Notes under the pieces: model-generated
Seen by the model: the letters and a program-made list of their open reading frames with translations, nothing else
Databases searched by the model: none
Told to the model about the DNA's origin: nothing
Made by a program: the position numbers and the translations under genes
From: JAOPZW01 sp963707695
GTDB lineage: Bacteria; Actinomycetota; Thermoleophilia; Solirubrobacterales; Solirubrobacteraceae
Assembly: GCA_963707695.1 (NCBI GenBank)
Contig: CAVPQY010000002.1
Location: forward strand, 310,001-374,000
Length of the DNA stretch: 64,000 nucleotides
Direction: 5' to 3'
In this document: piece after piece, positions 40,931 to 49,004 of the stretch
How positions within the stretch are numbered: the stretch's first letter is position 1
How the letters are laid out: every line of letters begins with the position of its first letter

Positions 40931-41501
40931 TCAGTCGGTCGTCACCTCCAGGTCGACGGGCACGCCGTTGGTGACCATGTCGTAGACGGCCGAGCGCCGC
41001 TGGCCCGCTCCACGACCTCGCGGAGCTTCTCCTCCGGCGCGTTGCCGGTGACGCGGAACGACACGCCGATGCGCTCGAACCCGTTGCGCGGCTCGTCGTC
41101 GACGCCGAGCGCGCCGCGCACGTCCATGTCGCCGGTCAGGGTCGACTCGACGGAGGTGAGCTCGACCTTGCGCGCCGCGGCCACGTAGACGATCGACGTC
41201 GTCAGGCAGGCGGCGAGCGCGTGCAGCAGGTACTCGGCCGGGTTGGCCCCGGTGTCGGTGCCGAGCAGGATCGCCGGCTCGCCGGCGTCGAGCTCGAACG
41301 CCTCGCGGCGGGTCGTGTCCTCGCCGCCGGCGGCGTAGAAGCCCTTGATCGTCGAGCGGTTGTGGGCGCCGTCGATCCAGCGGTTGGTGGCGCGGAACTG
41401 GAACTTCGCCAGCTCCGGCTGCGCCTTGATCAGGTCGAGCGTGGCGAACATCTTCTCGGTGTCCACGCCGTTGCGGATCGGGGCCGGTCACTGCGGCTCA
41501 T
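40931..41501 (-). CDS. OsmC-family peroxide/thiol-reactive protein, two frameshifts
   Basis: About 190 residues if two missing bases are restored (near 41485 and 41010). The parts are MSRSD, then IRNGVDTEKMFATLDLIKAQPELAKFQFRATNRWIDG, ANPAEYLLHALAACLTTSIVYVAAARKV with the reactive Cys, FRVTGNAPEEKLREVVERA and, in the other frame, RRSAVYDMVTNGVPVDLEVTTD. OsmC/Ohr proteins reduce organic hydroperoxides with Cys pairs; one Cys is seen in the ACLTTS motif. AGGAGG precedes ATG 41501. It lies 70 bases before the acyl-CoA dehydrogenase-like gene on the same strand. Confidence 0.82.
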
Positions 41502-41671
41502 CTGGGAGACCTCCTGGGTCGTCGGGTGGTGGTGCAAGGCTCCTCCCGGGCCGCCCGCGCGACATCGGCGCCACCACCCAACTCCGGGCGGAGGTGTGGC
41601 GGGATGCACGTAGTCGGTCACGCGCGCGGGTCCGCGAGCACGCGCGCCGGATCCGGCGGTGCCATCGGGAT

Positions 41672-41677
41672 TACGAT
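41672..41677 (+). promoter_or_regulatory. Possible minus-10 box of the hydrolase-LuxR gene
   Basis: TACGAT, 8 bases before TTG 41686; would give a leaderless or nearly leaderless message. Confidence 0.3.
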
Positions 41678-41685
41678 CGTGCCCG

Positions 41686-42746
41686 TTGAGGCACGAGACG
41701 CGCTTCTGCACCTCGTCCGACGGCGTCGGGCTCGCCTACGCGATCGACGGCGAGGGGCCGCCGCTCGTGAAGGCGAGCAACTGGATGACCCACCTCGACT
41801 ACGAGCGGCAGAGCCCGGTCTGGCGCCACTGGGTCAGGGAGCTCAGCCGGGGGCAGCACGCTCGTCCGCTACGACGAGCGCGGCTGCGGGCTCTCGGACC
41901 GCCAGTTCGCCGGCACGCCGTCGCTCGACTCCTTCGTCGGCGACCTCGCCGCCGTGGTGGACGCTGCCGGACTCGAGCGGTTCGCGCTGCTGGCCCTCTC
42001 CGGCGGGGGGCCGACCGCGATCGAGTACGCCGCCAGGAACCCCGAGCGCGTGAGCCGCCTCGTCCTCTACGGGACCTGGGCGCGCGGTCGCGACCTGCGC
42101 GGCGACGCCGAGGCCGAGCGAGTCGCGGGTGCTGGGCGACCTGATCCGAGTGGGCTGGGGCGGCGCCGTCCCGGCCTTCCGCCAGGTGTTCAGCTCGATC
42201 TACATCCCGAGCGCCGGCGAGGAGCAGAAGCGCTGGTACGACGAGCTGCAGCAGGCCTCGAGCAGTGGCGAGATGGCTGCACGGCTGTGGCGGTCGCGCA
42301 ACCGCATCGACGTCAGGGACACGGCACGCCGCGTCACGCAGCCCGCGCTCGTCCTGCACGCGCGGCATGACGGGGCCGTCCCCTACGAGGAGGGACGGCG
42401 CCTGGCGGCCCTCCTCCCGGACGCCCGCTTCGTGACGCTCGAGAGCGACAACCACATCCTCCAGGAAGGCGAGCCCGCCTGGCAGGCGTTCCTCTCGGAG
42501 GTGCGCGCGTTCCTCGGCGACGACGAGCGGGCACGCCCCGCACCCGCCGATCTGTCCGAGCTGAGCGAGCGCGAGCGCGAAGTGCTCGAGCTGGTGGCCG
42601 CCGGCCTGAGCAACGAGGAGATCGGCGAGCGGCTGTTCCTGAGCACGCGGACGGTGGAGCGCCACCTCTCGAACGTCTACGCGAAGCTCCGGCTCTCCGG
42701 CAAGTCCGCACGCGCGGCCGCAGCCGCACGATTCTCGCGAACGTGA
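41686..42746 (+). CDS. Alpha/beta-hydrolase fused to LuxR helix-turn-helix, two frameshifts
   Basis: About 352 residues if two extra bases are removed (a G run near 41852 and near 42118). Hydrolase part: RFCTSSDGVGLAYAIDGEGPPLVKASNWMTHL, TLVRYDERGCGLSDR, then LLALSGGGPTAIEYAARNP with the nucleophile Ser, and VTQPALVLHARHDGAVPYEEG (acid) and DNHILQEGEPAW (His). C-terminal part: LSEREREVLELVAAGLSNEE and LFLSTRTVERHLSNVYAKL. So a hydrolase-like ligand domain controls a DNA-binding domain. TTG 41686 is chosen from the family start. Two related hydrolase heads fused to cyclases are at 43391 and 61374. Confidence 0.82.
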
Positions 42747-42835
42747 CCACCGCGACAACGGCCCCGAGACCTCGGCGAGCACCGGGTCGGCGACCTCGTG
42801 GCGTGGCTGCGCGCGGGTCCGAGCCACGGCCCGGA

Positions 42836-42841
42836 TAGGCT
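42836..42841 (+). promoter_or_regulatory. Leaderless minus-10 box of the VOC gene
   Basis: TAGGCT, 6 bases before GTG 42848. Confidence 0.5.
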
Positions 42842-42847
42842 CCGCAC

Positions 42848-43186
42848 GTGGCGCCCGCCGAGCCCTTCCTCATCGAGTTCCCGGCCGACGACCCCGAGCG
42901 CGCCCGGGCCTTCTGGGGCGCGCTGCTCGCGGCCGCGCTCGAGCCGCGCGAGGAGGCGCAGGGGGAGGGCTGGCAGACGCGGTCCGGCGATCACGCGGTC
43001 GGCGTCCACGCCCGCGGGCGCGGTCCCGGCGACACGGCGTCGCTGCCCTACTTCGCCGTCGATGACCTCCCCGCGGCGCTCGAGCGCGTCCGGGCCCTCG
43101 GTGGCAGCGTCGTGCACCCGGGCGACCGCTGGGCCATCTGCCGCGACTCCGAGGGCAGCCCGTTCGGACTCGCCCTCCGGGTCTAG
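42848..43186 (+). CDS. VOC/glyoxalase-family protein, single domain
   Basis: 112 residues, one VOC module: FLIEFPADDPERARAFWGALLAAAL, then GVHARGRGPGDTASLPYFAVDDLPAALERVRALGGSVV and a last strand CRDSEGSPFGLALRV. As a dimer it could bind a metal between two modules; a predicted ligand-binding or resistance function is common in this group. GTG 42848 fits the leaderless box exactly. It stands alone between the broken hydrolase-LuxR gene and the cyclase gene. Confidence 0.82.
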   Translation: MAPAEPFLIEFPADDPERARAFWGALLAAALEPREEAQGEGWQTRSGDHAVGVHARGRGPGDTASLPYFAVDDLPAALERVRALGGSVVHPGDRWAICRDSEGSPFGLALRV

Positions 43187-43390
43187 GCGCCGGTGCTGCG
43201 CGCCTGCGCTCCGGCTCCGGGTGTCGCGCGGGTGTTGCGGCAGCGACCCGATCGGGATGATGCGCGCCGCGGCCGGTCCAGCGAGCCTCCTGGCGGGAGC
43301 TCATCGGGGCGCTCGGGGTCGCTCACGCGAAGCCACCTGACCACAGCGGCGGCCGGGGCACGGGCGCCGGCCTGTTCCCGGCGGTGACGG

Positions 43391-44713
43391 CTAGCCGGCC
43401 GCGAACACGTGCCAGGGCCCGGGCACGCCCTTCAGGTCGTGCGTCCCGCGGTCGTCGAACTCGATGCCCGAACCGACGACGAGGTCGCGCACGGTGCTCG
43501 AGACGAGCACCTCACTCGGGCCGGCCAGCGAGCTGACGCGAGCGCCGATGTTGACCGCCATGCCCTGGACGTCGTCGCTCGTCACGACGCACTCCCCGGT
43601 GTGCAGGCCGGCGCGGATCTCGACGCCGATCTCACGGACCTGCTGCGCGATGGCAGTCGCGCAGCGGACCGCGCGCGCCGGGCCGTCGAAGGTCGCGAGG
43701 AAGCCGTCACCCATCGTCTTGACCTCCCGCCCCCGATGGCGCTCGAGCTGCTCGCGCACGAGCCGGTCATGGGCGGCGACCACGGAACGCCAGCGGCCGT
43801 CGCCGACGTCCGCCGCGCGACGCGTCGAGTCGACGATGTCGGTGAACAGCACCGTCGCCAGCACCCGGTCGGGTTCCTCACGGTGCCGCGCCCCGGTCAC
43901 GAACTCGGCGACCTCCTCGATGACGCCGTCGCCGTCCACGACCCAGGCGATGTGGTCCTCGCCCGGCAGCTCGACGAAGCGCGCGTCCGGCAGGGCCGCG
44001 GCAAGACGCCGGCCGACCCCCATGGGCACCGCCCGGTCGCCCCTGACGTGGAGGATCAACGTCGGGTGACGGATGGCCTCTAGGACCTTGGTGACGTCGA
44101 GGTGGAGCGCCGTCTCGAACCGCGCGCGGACCATCGCCGGGCTGCCGACCGCGCGCTCGAACATGCCGAACCGACGGACCGTCGCCTCCGTCGCCGCGGT
44201 GGGAGCGAAGAACTCCAGGCCCCGGCCCTCGCCCCAGTGGTCGAGCATGCCGACGGCGGCCTCGTACCAGTCGCGCTGTTCCTCCTGCTGGGCGGGCGTG
44301 TCCCGGAGGTAGCCACGTGAGAACGAGCCCATCAGCGTCAGCGACGAGACACGATCGGGGTACGTGGCGGCGAAGAGCGCGCTCATCGGGCCACCCTCCG
44401 AGTAGCCGAACAGCGCCGCCCGCTCGGAGCCGACCGCGTCGAGCACCGCACGCAGGTCCTCCATGTCCTGCTCGAGCGTCGGGACGCCGGGCGCGGGATC
44501 CGACACGCCCTGGCCGCGTTTGTCGTAGAGGATCAGCCGCGAGAACGACGCGAGCCGGTCGTAGAAGCGCTCGGTCGCCGGGAAGCTCCACGCGAGGTCG
44601 ATGTGCGACATCAGGCCAGGGACGAAGACCAGGTCGACGGGACCGTCGCCGACGACCTGGTAGCCGATGTTCAGGTCGTCGCTGTGGGCGTACCGGGTCT
44701 GAGGTGGCGCCAT
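43391..44713 (-). CDS. Alpha/beta-hydrolase fused to class III adenylate/guanylate cyclase
   Basis: 440 residues. Residues 1-255 are an alpha/beta-hydrolase: RYAHSDDLNIGYQVVGDGPVDLVFVPG, LILYDKRGQGVSDP, AALFGYSEGGPMSALFAATYP with nucleophile Ser, HPTLILHVRGDRAVPMGVG and GEDHIAWVVDGD (His). Residues about 268-440 are a cyclase: ATVLFTDIVDSTRRAADVG (metal Asp), VKTMGDGFLATFDGPARAV (second Asp), GLHTGECVVTSDDVQGMAVNIGARV. It could make cAMP or cGMP in response to a ligand held by the hydrolase part. ATG 44713 is taken since similarity begins there. Confidence 0.93.
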   Translation of the reverse strand: MAPPQTRYAHSDDLNIGYQVVGDGPVDLVFVPGLMSHIDLAWSFPATERFYDRLASFSRLILYDKRGQGVSDPAPGVPTLEQDMEDLRAVLDAVGSERAALFGYSEGGPMSALFAATYPDRVSSLTLMGSFSRGYLRDTPAQQEEQRDWYEAAVGMLDHWGEGRGLEFFAPTAATEATVRRFGMFERAVGSPAMVRARFETALHLDVTKVLEAIRHPTLILHVRGDRAVPMGVGRRLAAALPDARFVELPGEDHIAWVVDGDGVIEEVAEFVTGARHREEPDRVLATVLFTDIVDSTRRAADVGDGRWRSVVAAHDRLVREQLERHRGREVKTMGDGFLATFDGPARAVRCATAIAQQVREIGVEIRAGLHTGECVVTSDDVQGMAVNIGARVSSLAGPSEVLVSSTVRDLVVGSGIEFDDRGTHDLKGVPGPWHVFAAG

Positions 44714-44832
44714 CGCTGCGGCGACGCTACCGCGCACGGCGAGCGCGCGGATACCCCGACGCTCGATCCTCGACCTCGCGGCGCGGACGGAAGGATGCTC
44801 GCCCCGTGCTCAGCGCTCCCGCGACGCGCCTC

Positions 44833-45624
44833 TCACGTCCGGGCGGTGCTGCGCGCCACCGTGACGAGGTGGAACGGCGGCTCGGACCCGGCGGCGAGGA
44901 CCTCGAACCCGGCGTGCTCGAGCAGGCGTGCCACGAGCGGCGGGTCGAAGACGTGGTGGTGCAGCGCGCGCTGGCGCAGCACGTCGTGCGAGCGCGCCTC
45001 GAACTCCTCGCGGGTCCCGGCCAGCGGGTCGCGGTCGAGGTCGTGCAGCGCGACGATCTCCGGCAGGTGCGTGAGGTCGTCCTCGGCGGTCGCGTTGCGC
45101 TCGTCCTCGAGGAGGTGCTCGAACGCCGTCACGGGCCGGCGGTGGTCGAACGTCGCGCGGGGGTCGGGCAGGATCAGGACCAGCGCGCCGCCCGGCCGCA
45201 GGACGCGGCGCCACTCGCGCAGCGCGGCGATCGGGTCGGCGACGTGCTCGAGGGTGTGCGACGACAGCAGCACGTCGTAGGCCCCGGTGGCGACGCCCCG
45301 CAGGTCGGTGGCCTCCCGGATGAGCGCCTGGCCGGCCGGCTTGTCGGGATCGAAGCGGAAGGTCGCGCCCTCCTGGATGTGGCCCTCCCACAGCGTCCGG
45401 TCGCTGAAGTTGGCGTTGTCGAGGCTGCCGACCAGCGGGTAGACGGGGAGGAGCCCGCGGCGGCCGAAGATCTCACTCGGCCCGCCGACCTCGAAGGCGC
45501 GCGCGTCCCGGGCGAGCGGCGCGACGACCTCGATCAGCGCGGAGCGCCTGGGCCGCACGCGCCAGTACACGAGGTTGACCCGGTGCACCGCCCTGCGCGC
45601 CCACTCCGTCGGTCGTGTCGTCAC
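44833..45624 (-). CDS. Class I SAM-dependent methyltransferase
   Basis: 263 residues. It resembles methyltransferase domains linked to glycan or lipid work: RAFEVGGPSEIFGRRGLLPVYPLVGSLDNANFSDRTLW at the SAM-binding start, then YDVLLSSHTLEHVADPIAALREWRRVLRPGGALVLILPDPRATFDHRRPVT (motif 4/post-I). Substrate is unknown. GTG 45624 has CGGAG 5 bases upstream. It stands alone with about 120 bases to the cyclase gene and 200 to the next gene. A non-canonical SAM loop (EVGGPS instead of GCGTG) is worth noting. Confidence 0.82.
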   Translation of the reverse strand: MTTRPTEWARRAVHRVNLVYWRVRPRRSALIEVVAPLARDARAFEVGGPSEIFGRRGLLPVYPLVGSLDNANFSDRTLWEGHIQEGATFRFDPDKPAGQALIREATDLRGVATGAYDVLLSSHTLEHVADPIAALREWRRVLRPGGALVLILPDPRATFDHRRPVTAFEHLLEDERNATAEDDLTHLPEIVALHDLDRDPLAGTREEFEARSHDVLRQRALHHHVFDPPLVARLLEHAGFEVLAAGSEPPFHLVTVARSTART

Positions 45625-45827
45625 CGCTCCGATCGGCGGAGTATTCCCGGACGCGCCGCTGGGTGGTGGTCTCGAACGACCGGGCAGCCCGCAGGTCGCG
45701 CATCTGCCGGTGCGCGTGCCGGATGGGACGACCGCGAAGGCGGCTGGCCCGTGCAGGTGGAGGGCGACGCCTCCACCGCGCCGTCCAGCCCGCCGACGAC
45801 CCCGCTTCCCCCGGGGTCACAGCCGCG

Positions 45828-46136
45828 TCAGCTGGACTTCGCGCGGGCCTTGCGTGTCGCTGCCGCACGCTTGGCCGCTTCGCTGCGCTTGGCCGCATCG
45901 CGCTTGCGCGTGGTGGCCGCCTTCTTGGCCGCGGTGCTCCGCGTGCCACCGTCCAGCACCCGGGCGCGGATGGCGTCGGACGCCTTGCTGAGCTCCTCGA
46001 TCGTGTCCCGCGCCAGAGACTCGACCTGGGCGCCGCCGCTCTTCCCGACGCGTTCGGCGTCTGCGATCGCCTGTGCCAGGGACTTCCGCAGTCCGTACTT
46101 GCGCAGGATGGTGAAGAGATCGTCGTTGTCGGCCAT
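45828..46136 (-). CDS. Small protein with histone-H1-like basic tail
   Basis: 102 residues. Residues 1-60 are helical and mixed in charge: MADNDDLFTILRKYGLRKSLAQAIADAERVGK, then ARDTIEELSKASDAIRARV. Residues about 65-102 are an Ala/Lys/Arg tail with AAKK/AATTRKR-type repeats ending KARAKSS, as in bacterial H1-like and HU-tail proteins. It may bind DNA or cell-surface polyanions. ATG 46136 is chosen over an earlier in-frame start as the acidic MADNDD start has homologous feel and a short leader GAAAGCAG. No partner gene is obvious. Confidence 0.65.
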   Translation of the reverse strand: MADNDDLFTILRKYGLRKSLAQAIADAERVGKSGGAQVESLARDTIEELSKASDAIRARVLDGGTRSTAAKKAATTRKRDAAKRSEAAKRAAATRKARAKSS

Positions 46137-46241
46137 GCTGAACTGCTTTCCCGGCGCACTGGCGGGACATGCGGCCAAGCACGAGCCGGTGGCGTGCCAT
46201 GTCGCCTGATCGGCTGGTATCTCGGCCGGGCGCCGGCCGGC

Positions 46242-46991
46242 TCACGGCACGTGCTCGAGGATCCGGCCGAGGTCGTGGAAGCCGAGGGCGGCGTAGAGCC
46301 GCTCCGCCATCGGGGTGGACTGGAGGCTCGCGGTCCGGCACCCGCGGGCGACGGCGTCGAGGAGGTGCCGCGCGCAGAGCGCCGTGGCCAGCCCCTGCCG
46401 TCGTGCCGCCTCGATCGTCGACAGGTTGAACAGCCCGCAGTCTCCGTCATGGTCGAACGCGATCGCGGTCGCGACGTCCTCGCCGCCGCGCCGCGCGACG
46501 AGGACGTGGAACCTGGCCGGGTCCGCGCCGGCGAGGAGGCCGGCGGGGGCGCCGACCCTCGTCAGGTAGGCGAGGTACTCCGGCCAGGCCAGTGGCTCGA
46601 CGGCGATCGCCGGAAGCGTGACGGAGAGGTGCGCCAGCGACATGCCCATCGCCCTCGTGGACTCGTGGACGACGTACTCGCGCCGGCCGAGCTCGGCGCG
46701 CATCCCGTCGTCGCGCTCGTGGACCCACGCGGCGTAGCGGACGACACCCGCGGAGCGGTAGGCCGCGGCCATCGCGTCGACGGCCGCGGCACGCTCGGTC
46801 GCACCGAGGTCGCGGTCGAGCAGGGCGTTGTTGTAGACCGTTCGCTCGGGCCCGCTGGGGAAGATCGCGGCCGCGACGCCGTCCAGCCGCTCGAGCCGGG
46901 CGCCGGCGGAGCCTCGGGCGTAGGCCGCCCACGAGGCCACGAGGGTGGCCGCGCCGCGGGCGCCGAGCTCCTCGTCGGTGGCGGGCGTCAT
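46242..46991 (-). CDS. GNAT-family N-acetyltransferase
   Basis: 249 residues. The C-terminal half holds a GNAT fold: FHVLVARRGGEDVATAIAFDHDGDCGLFNLSTIEAARRQGLATALCARHLLDAVARG, with RRQGLA as acetyl-CoA loop, then LQSTPMAERLYAALGFHDLGR. The first half (about 1-120) is a helical domain, DDGMRAELGRREYVVHESTRAMG, seen in two-domain GNATs. The acceptor substrate is unknown. ATG 46991 overlaps the stop of the next gene in front (ATGA), so two GNAT genes are coupled. Confidence 0.85.
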   Translation of the reverse strand: MTPATDEELGARGAATLVASWAAYARGSAGARLERLDGVAAAIFPSGPERTVYNNALLDRDLGATERAAAVDAMAAAYRSAGVVRYAAWVHERDDGMRAELGRREYVVHESTRAMGMSLAHLSVTLPAIAVEPLAWPEYLAYLTRVGAPAGLLAGADPARFHVLVARRGGEDVATAIAFDHDGDCGLFNLSTIEAARRQGLATALCARHLLDAVARGCRTASLQSTPMAERLYAALGFHDLGRILEHVP

Positions 46992-47443
46992 GCGTCCCGC
47001 GACCGTTCGGGCGCCTCCCGGAGGGCCATGCTCAGCCAGACGCGATCGCGCAGCGGGATGCCCTCGATGGTCAGCCCCTTCGCGTAGCCGTCGTCGGGCG
47101 TGAACGCGTCACGCTCCACGCGGAGCAGGCGGAACCCCAGCCGCTGGTAGAAGCGCAGGTTGCCCGTGTCCGCCGCGGCGGTCGCGACGAGCAGGGTGCG
47201 CGTGCCGCCCTCGCGGCACTCGGCGATGGCGCGCTCGACCAGCCCACGGCCGATCCCCTCGAGCTGACGATCCTCGGCCACGGCCATGCTGCGCAGCTCG
47301 ACCTCAGCGGTCGCCGACCGCGCGACGAGCTGGAGGTACCCGACCACGTCCCCGTCCTCGGTGGCGACGAGGACCCGGCCCAGCCCGATCGAGGTCTCCA
47401 GGCGCTGCGGCGAGTCCTCGGCGAGCGCGAACAGGCCACGCAA
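46988..47443 (-). CDS. GNAT-family N-acetyltransferase, start uncertain
   Basis: 151 residues from TTG 47443. GLGRVLVATEDGDVVGYLQLVARSATAEVELRSMAVAEDRQLEGIGRGLVERAIAEC carries the GNAT core with LEGIGRGLV as acetyl-CoA loop; LRFYQRLGFRLLRVERDAF follows. In-frame codons before the TTG (DIAWWSGTRAPL) fit the family N-terminus as I know it, but contain no ATG, GTG or TTG up to the previous gene's stop at 47481. So a non-canonical start or a lost base is likely. Coupled to the GNAT gene behind it by ATGA. Confidence 0.8.
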   Translation of the reverse strand: MRGLFALAEDSPQRLETSIGLGRVLVATEDGDVVGYLQLVARSATAEVELRSMAVAEDRQLEGIGRGLVERAIAECREGGTRTLLVATAAADTGNLRFYQRLGFRLLRVERDAFTPDDGYAKGLTIEGIPLRDRVWLSMALREAPERSRDA

Positions 47444-47480
47444 CGGCGCGCGCGTCCCGGACCACCACGCGATGTCGACG

Positions 47481-47921
47481 TCAGCGCTCGACGTCGCCTC
47501 CGGCGGGGGACACGCCGACGTCGTCGTCCCCCTGCAGGGCGAAGGCCGCGGGCCAGCGGGCGTGCGGCGGCATCTCGAGCCGGGCCGCCAGCGGCGTCCT
47601 CCACGCCGGCGCCTCGAAGGGCTCGCCCCAGTAGTCCGTCACGCGCACCGCCTCCCCGTCGCGCAGCTCGGCGACGGTGACGTTGCGGTAGACCCGCCCG
47701 TCTCCGTAGTCCGTGCTCCACTCGACGACGAGCACGTCGCCGCAGGCGTGACGGCGTCCAACGCCGAGCCGGAGGCCCTCGAAGTGCGACTCGACCTCCC
47801 CGATGCGCGCCCGGCCCTCGATCGCCTCGCCGCTCTGCGGCCATTGGCGCACCGCGGCGTCGGCGAGCGGCACGCCGAGGATGCGCTCGAGGCGGGTGTC
47901 GTGAGGGGGCGGTGAAGGCAT
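47481..47921 (-). CDS. SnoaL/NTF2-like domain protein
   Basis: 146 residues from ATG 47921 (GTG 47930 is possible). The NTF2-like fold is seen in RARIGEVESHFEGLRLGVGRRHACGDVLVVEWSTDYGDGRVYRNVTVAELRDGEAVRVTDYWGEPFEAPAWR; the ending VTDYWGEPFEAP is typical for this family. The N-terminal helix is shorter than usual, so the domain may be incomplete. A CGTAACG element lies 31 bases before ATG 47921 on this strand, the same distance as before GH15. First of three genes in a row with two GNATs. Confidence 0.72.
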   Translation of the reverse strand: MPSPPPHDTRLERILGVPLADAAVRQWPQSGEAIEGRARIGEVESHFEGLRLGVGRRHACGDVLVVEWSTDYGDGRVYRNVTVAELRDGEAVRVTDYWGEPFEAPAWRTPLAARLEMPPHARWPAAFALQGDDDVGVSPAGGDVER

Positions 47922-48276
47922 TCCGGACACCCGTCCCGCAGCGCACGCTGTCGTTACGGGTCACCGGCACCCTGCCACCTGCCGACTCCCAACGCACCCA
48001 CCGGATCGACCGCAGGAGGGACCGGCGGCGCCGCGCTCCCGGATCGCCTCCCCTGTGCGGCGGGAACCCGAGAGCACCCGCCCGTCGACGTGGGATCGCC
48101 GTAGGCGAGCTGCTGGATCCGGGCCCGGCCGCGAGGCTCGGGGGGCTCGTGGACGCCGCCGACCGAGCCGAGTACCGTCCTTCCGAGGGATCCCCGGCGA
48201 GAGCCATCCCGCGCGTCGTCGCGTAGCCCCCCGCCCCCGCCCGGCGGGGCCCAGATCGAACAGGAGAGTCGCGGCC

Positions 48277-48699
48277 GTGCCGTTCACGCTCAGGAACCTC
48301 AAGGCGGATCTGGAGGATGTCGGGTCCAACTTCGACGGCGCGCCGGGCCTGGAGTTCCGCGTCGCAAGCAAGGCGCTCGAGCTCGAGCGGTCCGGCCTGA
48401 GCTACCAGCGCATCCCGCCCGACTGCCGCTTCCCGTACGGCCACACGCACAAGGAGCAGGAGGAGGTGTACGTGGTCGTGCGCGGGAGCGGGCGGATGAA
48501 GCTCGACGACGAGATCGTCGAGGTCGAGGAGTGGGACGTGGTGCGCGTCCCACCCGGCACGTGGCGAGGCTACGAGGCCGGCCCTGAGGGCCTCGAGATC
48601 CTCGTCTTCGGTGCACCCAACCTCGGCGAGAATCCGCGCGACGACGTAACGGGTGAGCGCGACTGGTGGGCTGACCAGCGCCCGGTGGAACAAGGTTAG
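48277..48699 (+). CDS. Cupin-domain protein
   Basis: 140 residues. Cupin motif 1: CRFPYGHTHKEQEEVYVVVRGSG (about 47-69; His-x-His and Glu ligands); motif 2: VRVPPGTWRGYEAGPEGLEILVFG, where the usual third His is not clear. This group is often annotated as cupin of unknown role, perhaps metal-dependent isomerase. GTG 48277 has AGGAG 12 bases upstream; the frame is open further upstream without similarity. Its stop overlaps the end of the minus-strand remnant at 48696. Confidence 0.82.
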   Translation: MPFTLRNLKADLEDVGSNFDGAPGLEFRVASKALELERSGLSYQRIPPDCRFPYGHTHKEQEEVYVVVRGSGRMKLDDEIVEVEEWDVVRVPPGTWRGYEAGPEGLEILVFGAPNLGENPRDDVTGERDWWADQRPVEQG

Positions 48700-48776
48700 G
48701 CGCCGCCGCTCAGGTCGTTCTCGATCATGTCGGGGGCGTCCTCGTGGTCGAAGACGAGGTCGCTCCCCAGATGGTC
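48696..48776 (-). pseudogene. C-terminal coding remnant of an unknown protein
   Basis: Read on the minus strand to the TAA at 48696-48698, the frame gives HLGSDLVFDHEDAPDMIEND then LSGGA. Nearly every codon ends in G or C and the peptide is acidic and plausible, unlike the surrounding frames. No start or longer frame joins it upstream. I take it as the end of a deleted gene. Confidence 0.4.
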
Positions 48777-49004
48777 GCTCGGCGGCGACGCGCGCCGGGC
48801 CGAGCTGGTCCCGGAGCGGCTGCTTCCCCTGCGACGCGGCGGAGCACGCGGCGCTCGCCCCTCGTCCGAAGCGCTCGTGCGCTCGACGGGCGAACACTGC
48901 TGGTCGTGCCTCGAAGCCGGAGCGCTCCGCCAGGTGCGATGAGTCTCGCCGTGGTTCCCAGTCTGTTCCTCCGCACCCGATCAACCGCACTCGAGGAGAG
49001 CACC
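48777..49004. other. No gene seen
   Basis: Short frames with poor codon bias. A GAGGAGA ribosome site before ATG 49005 is the only signal I can support. Confidence 0.5.

Noticed and set aside
39133..42746. Programmed ribosomal frameshifting as explanation for the broken genes
   Set aside because: Shifts occur at many different places without slippery runs, stop context or pseudoknots, and in both insertion and deletion sense.
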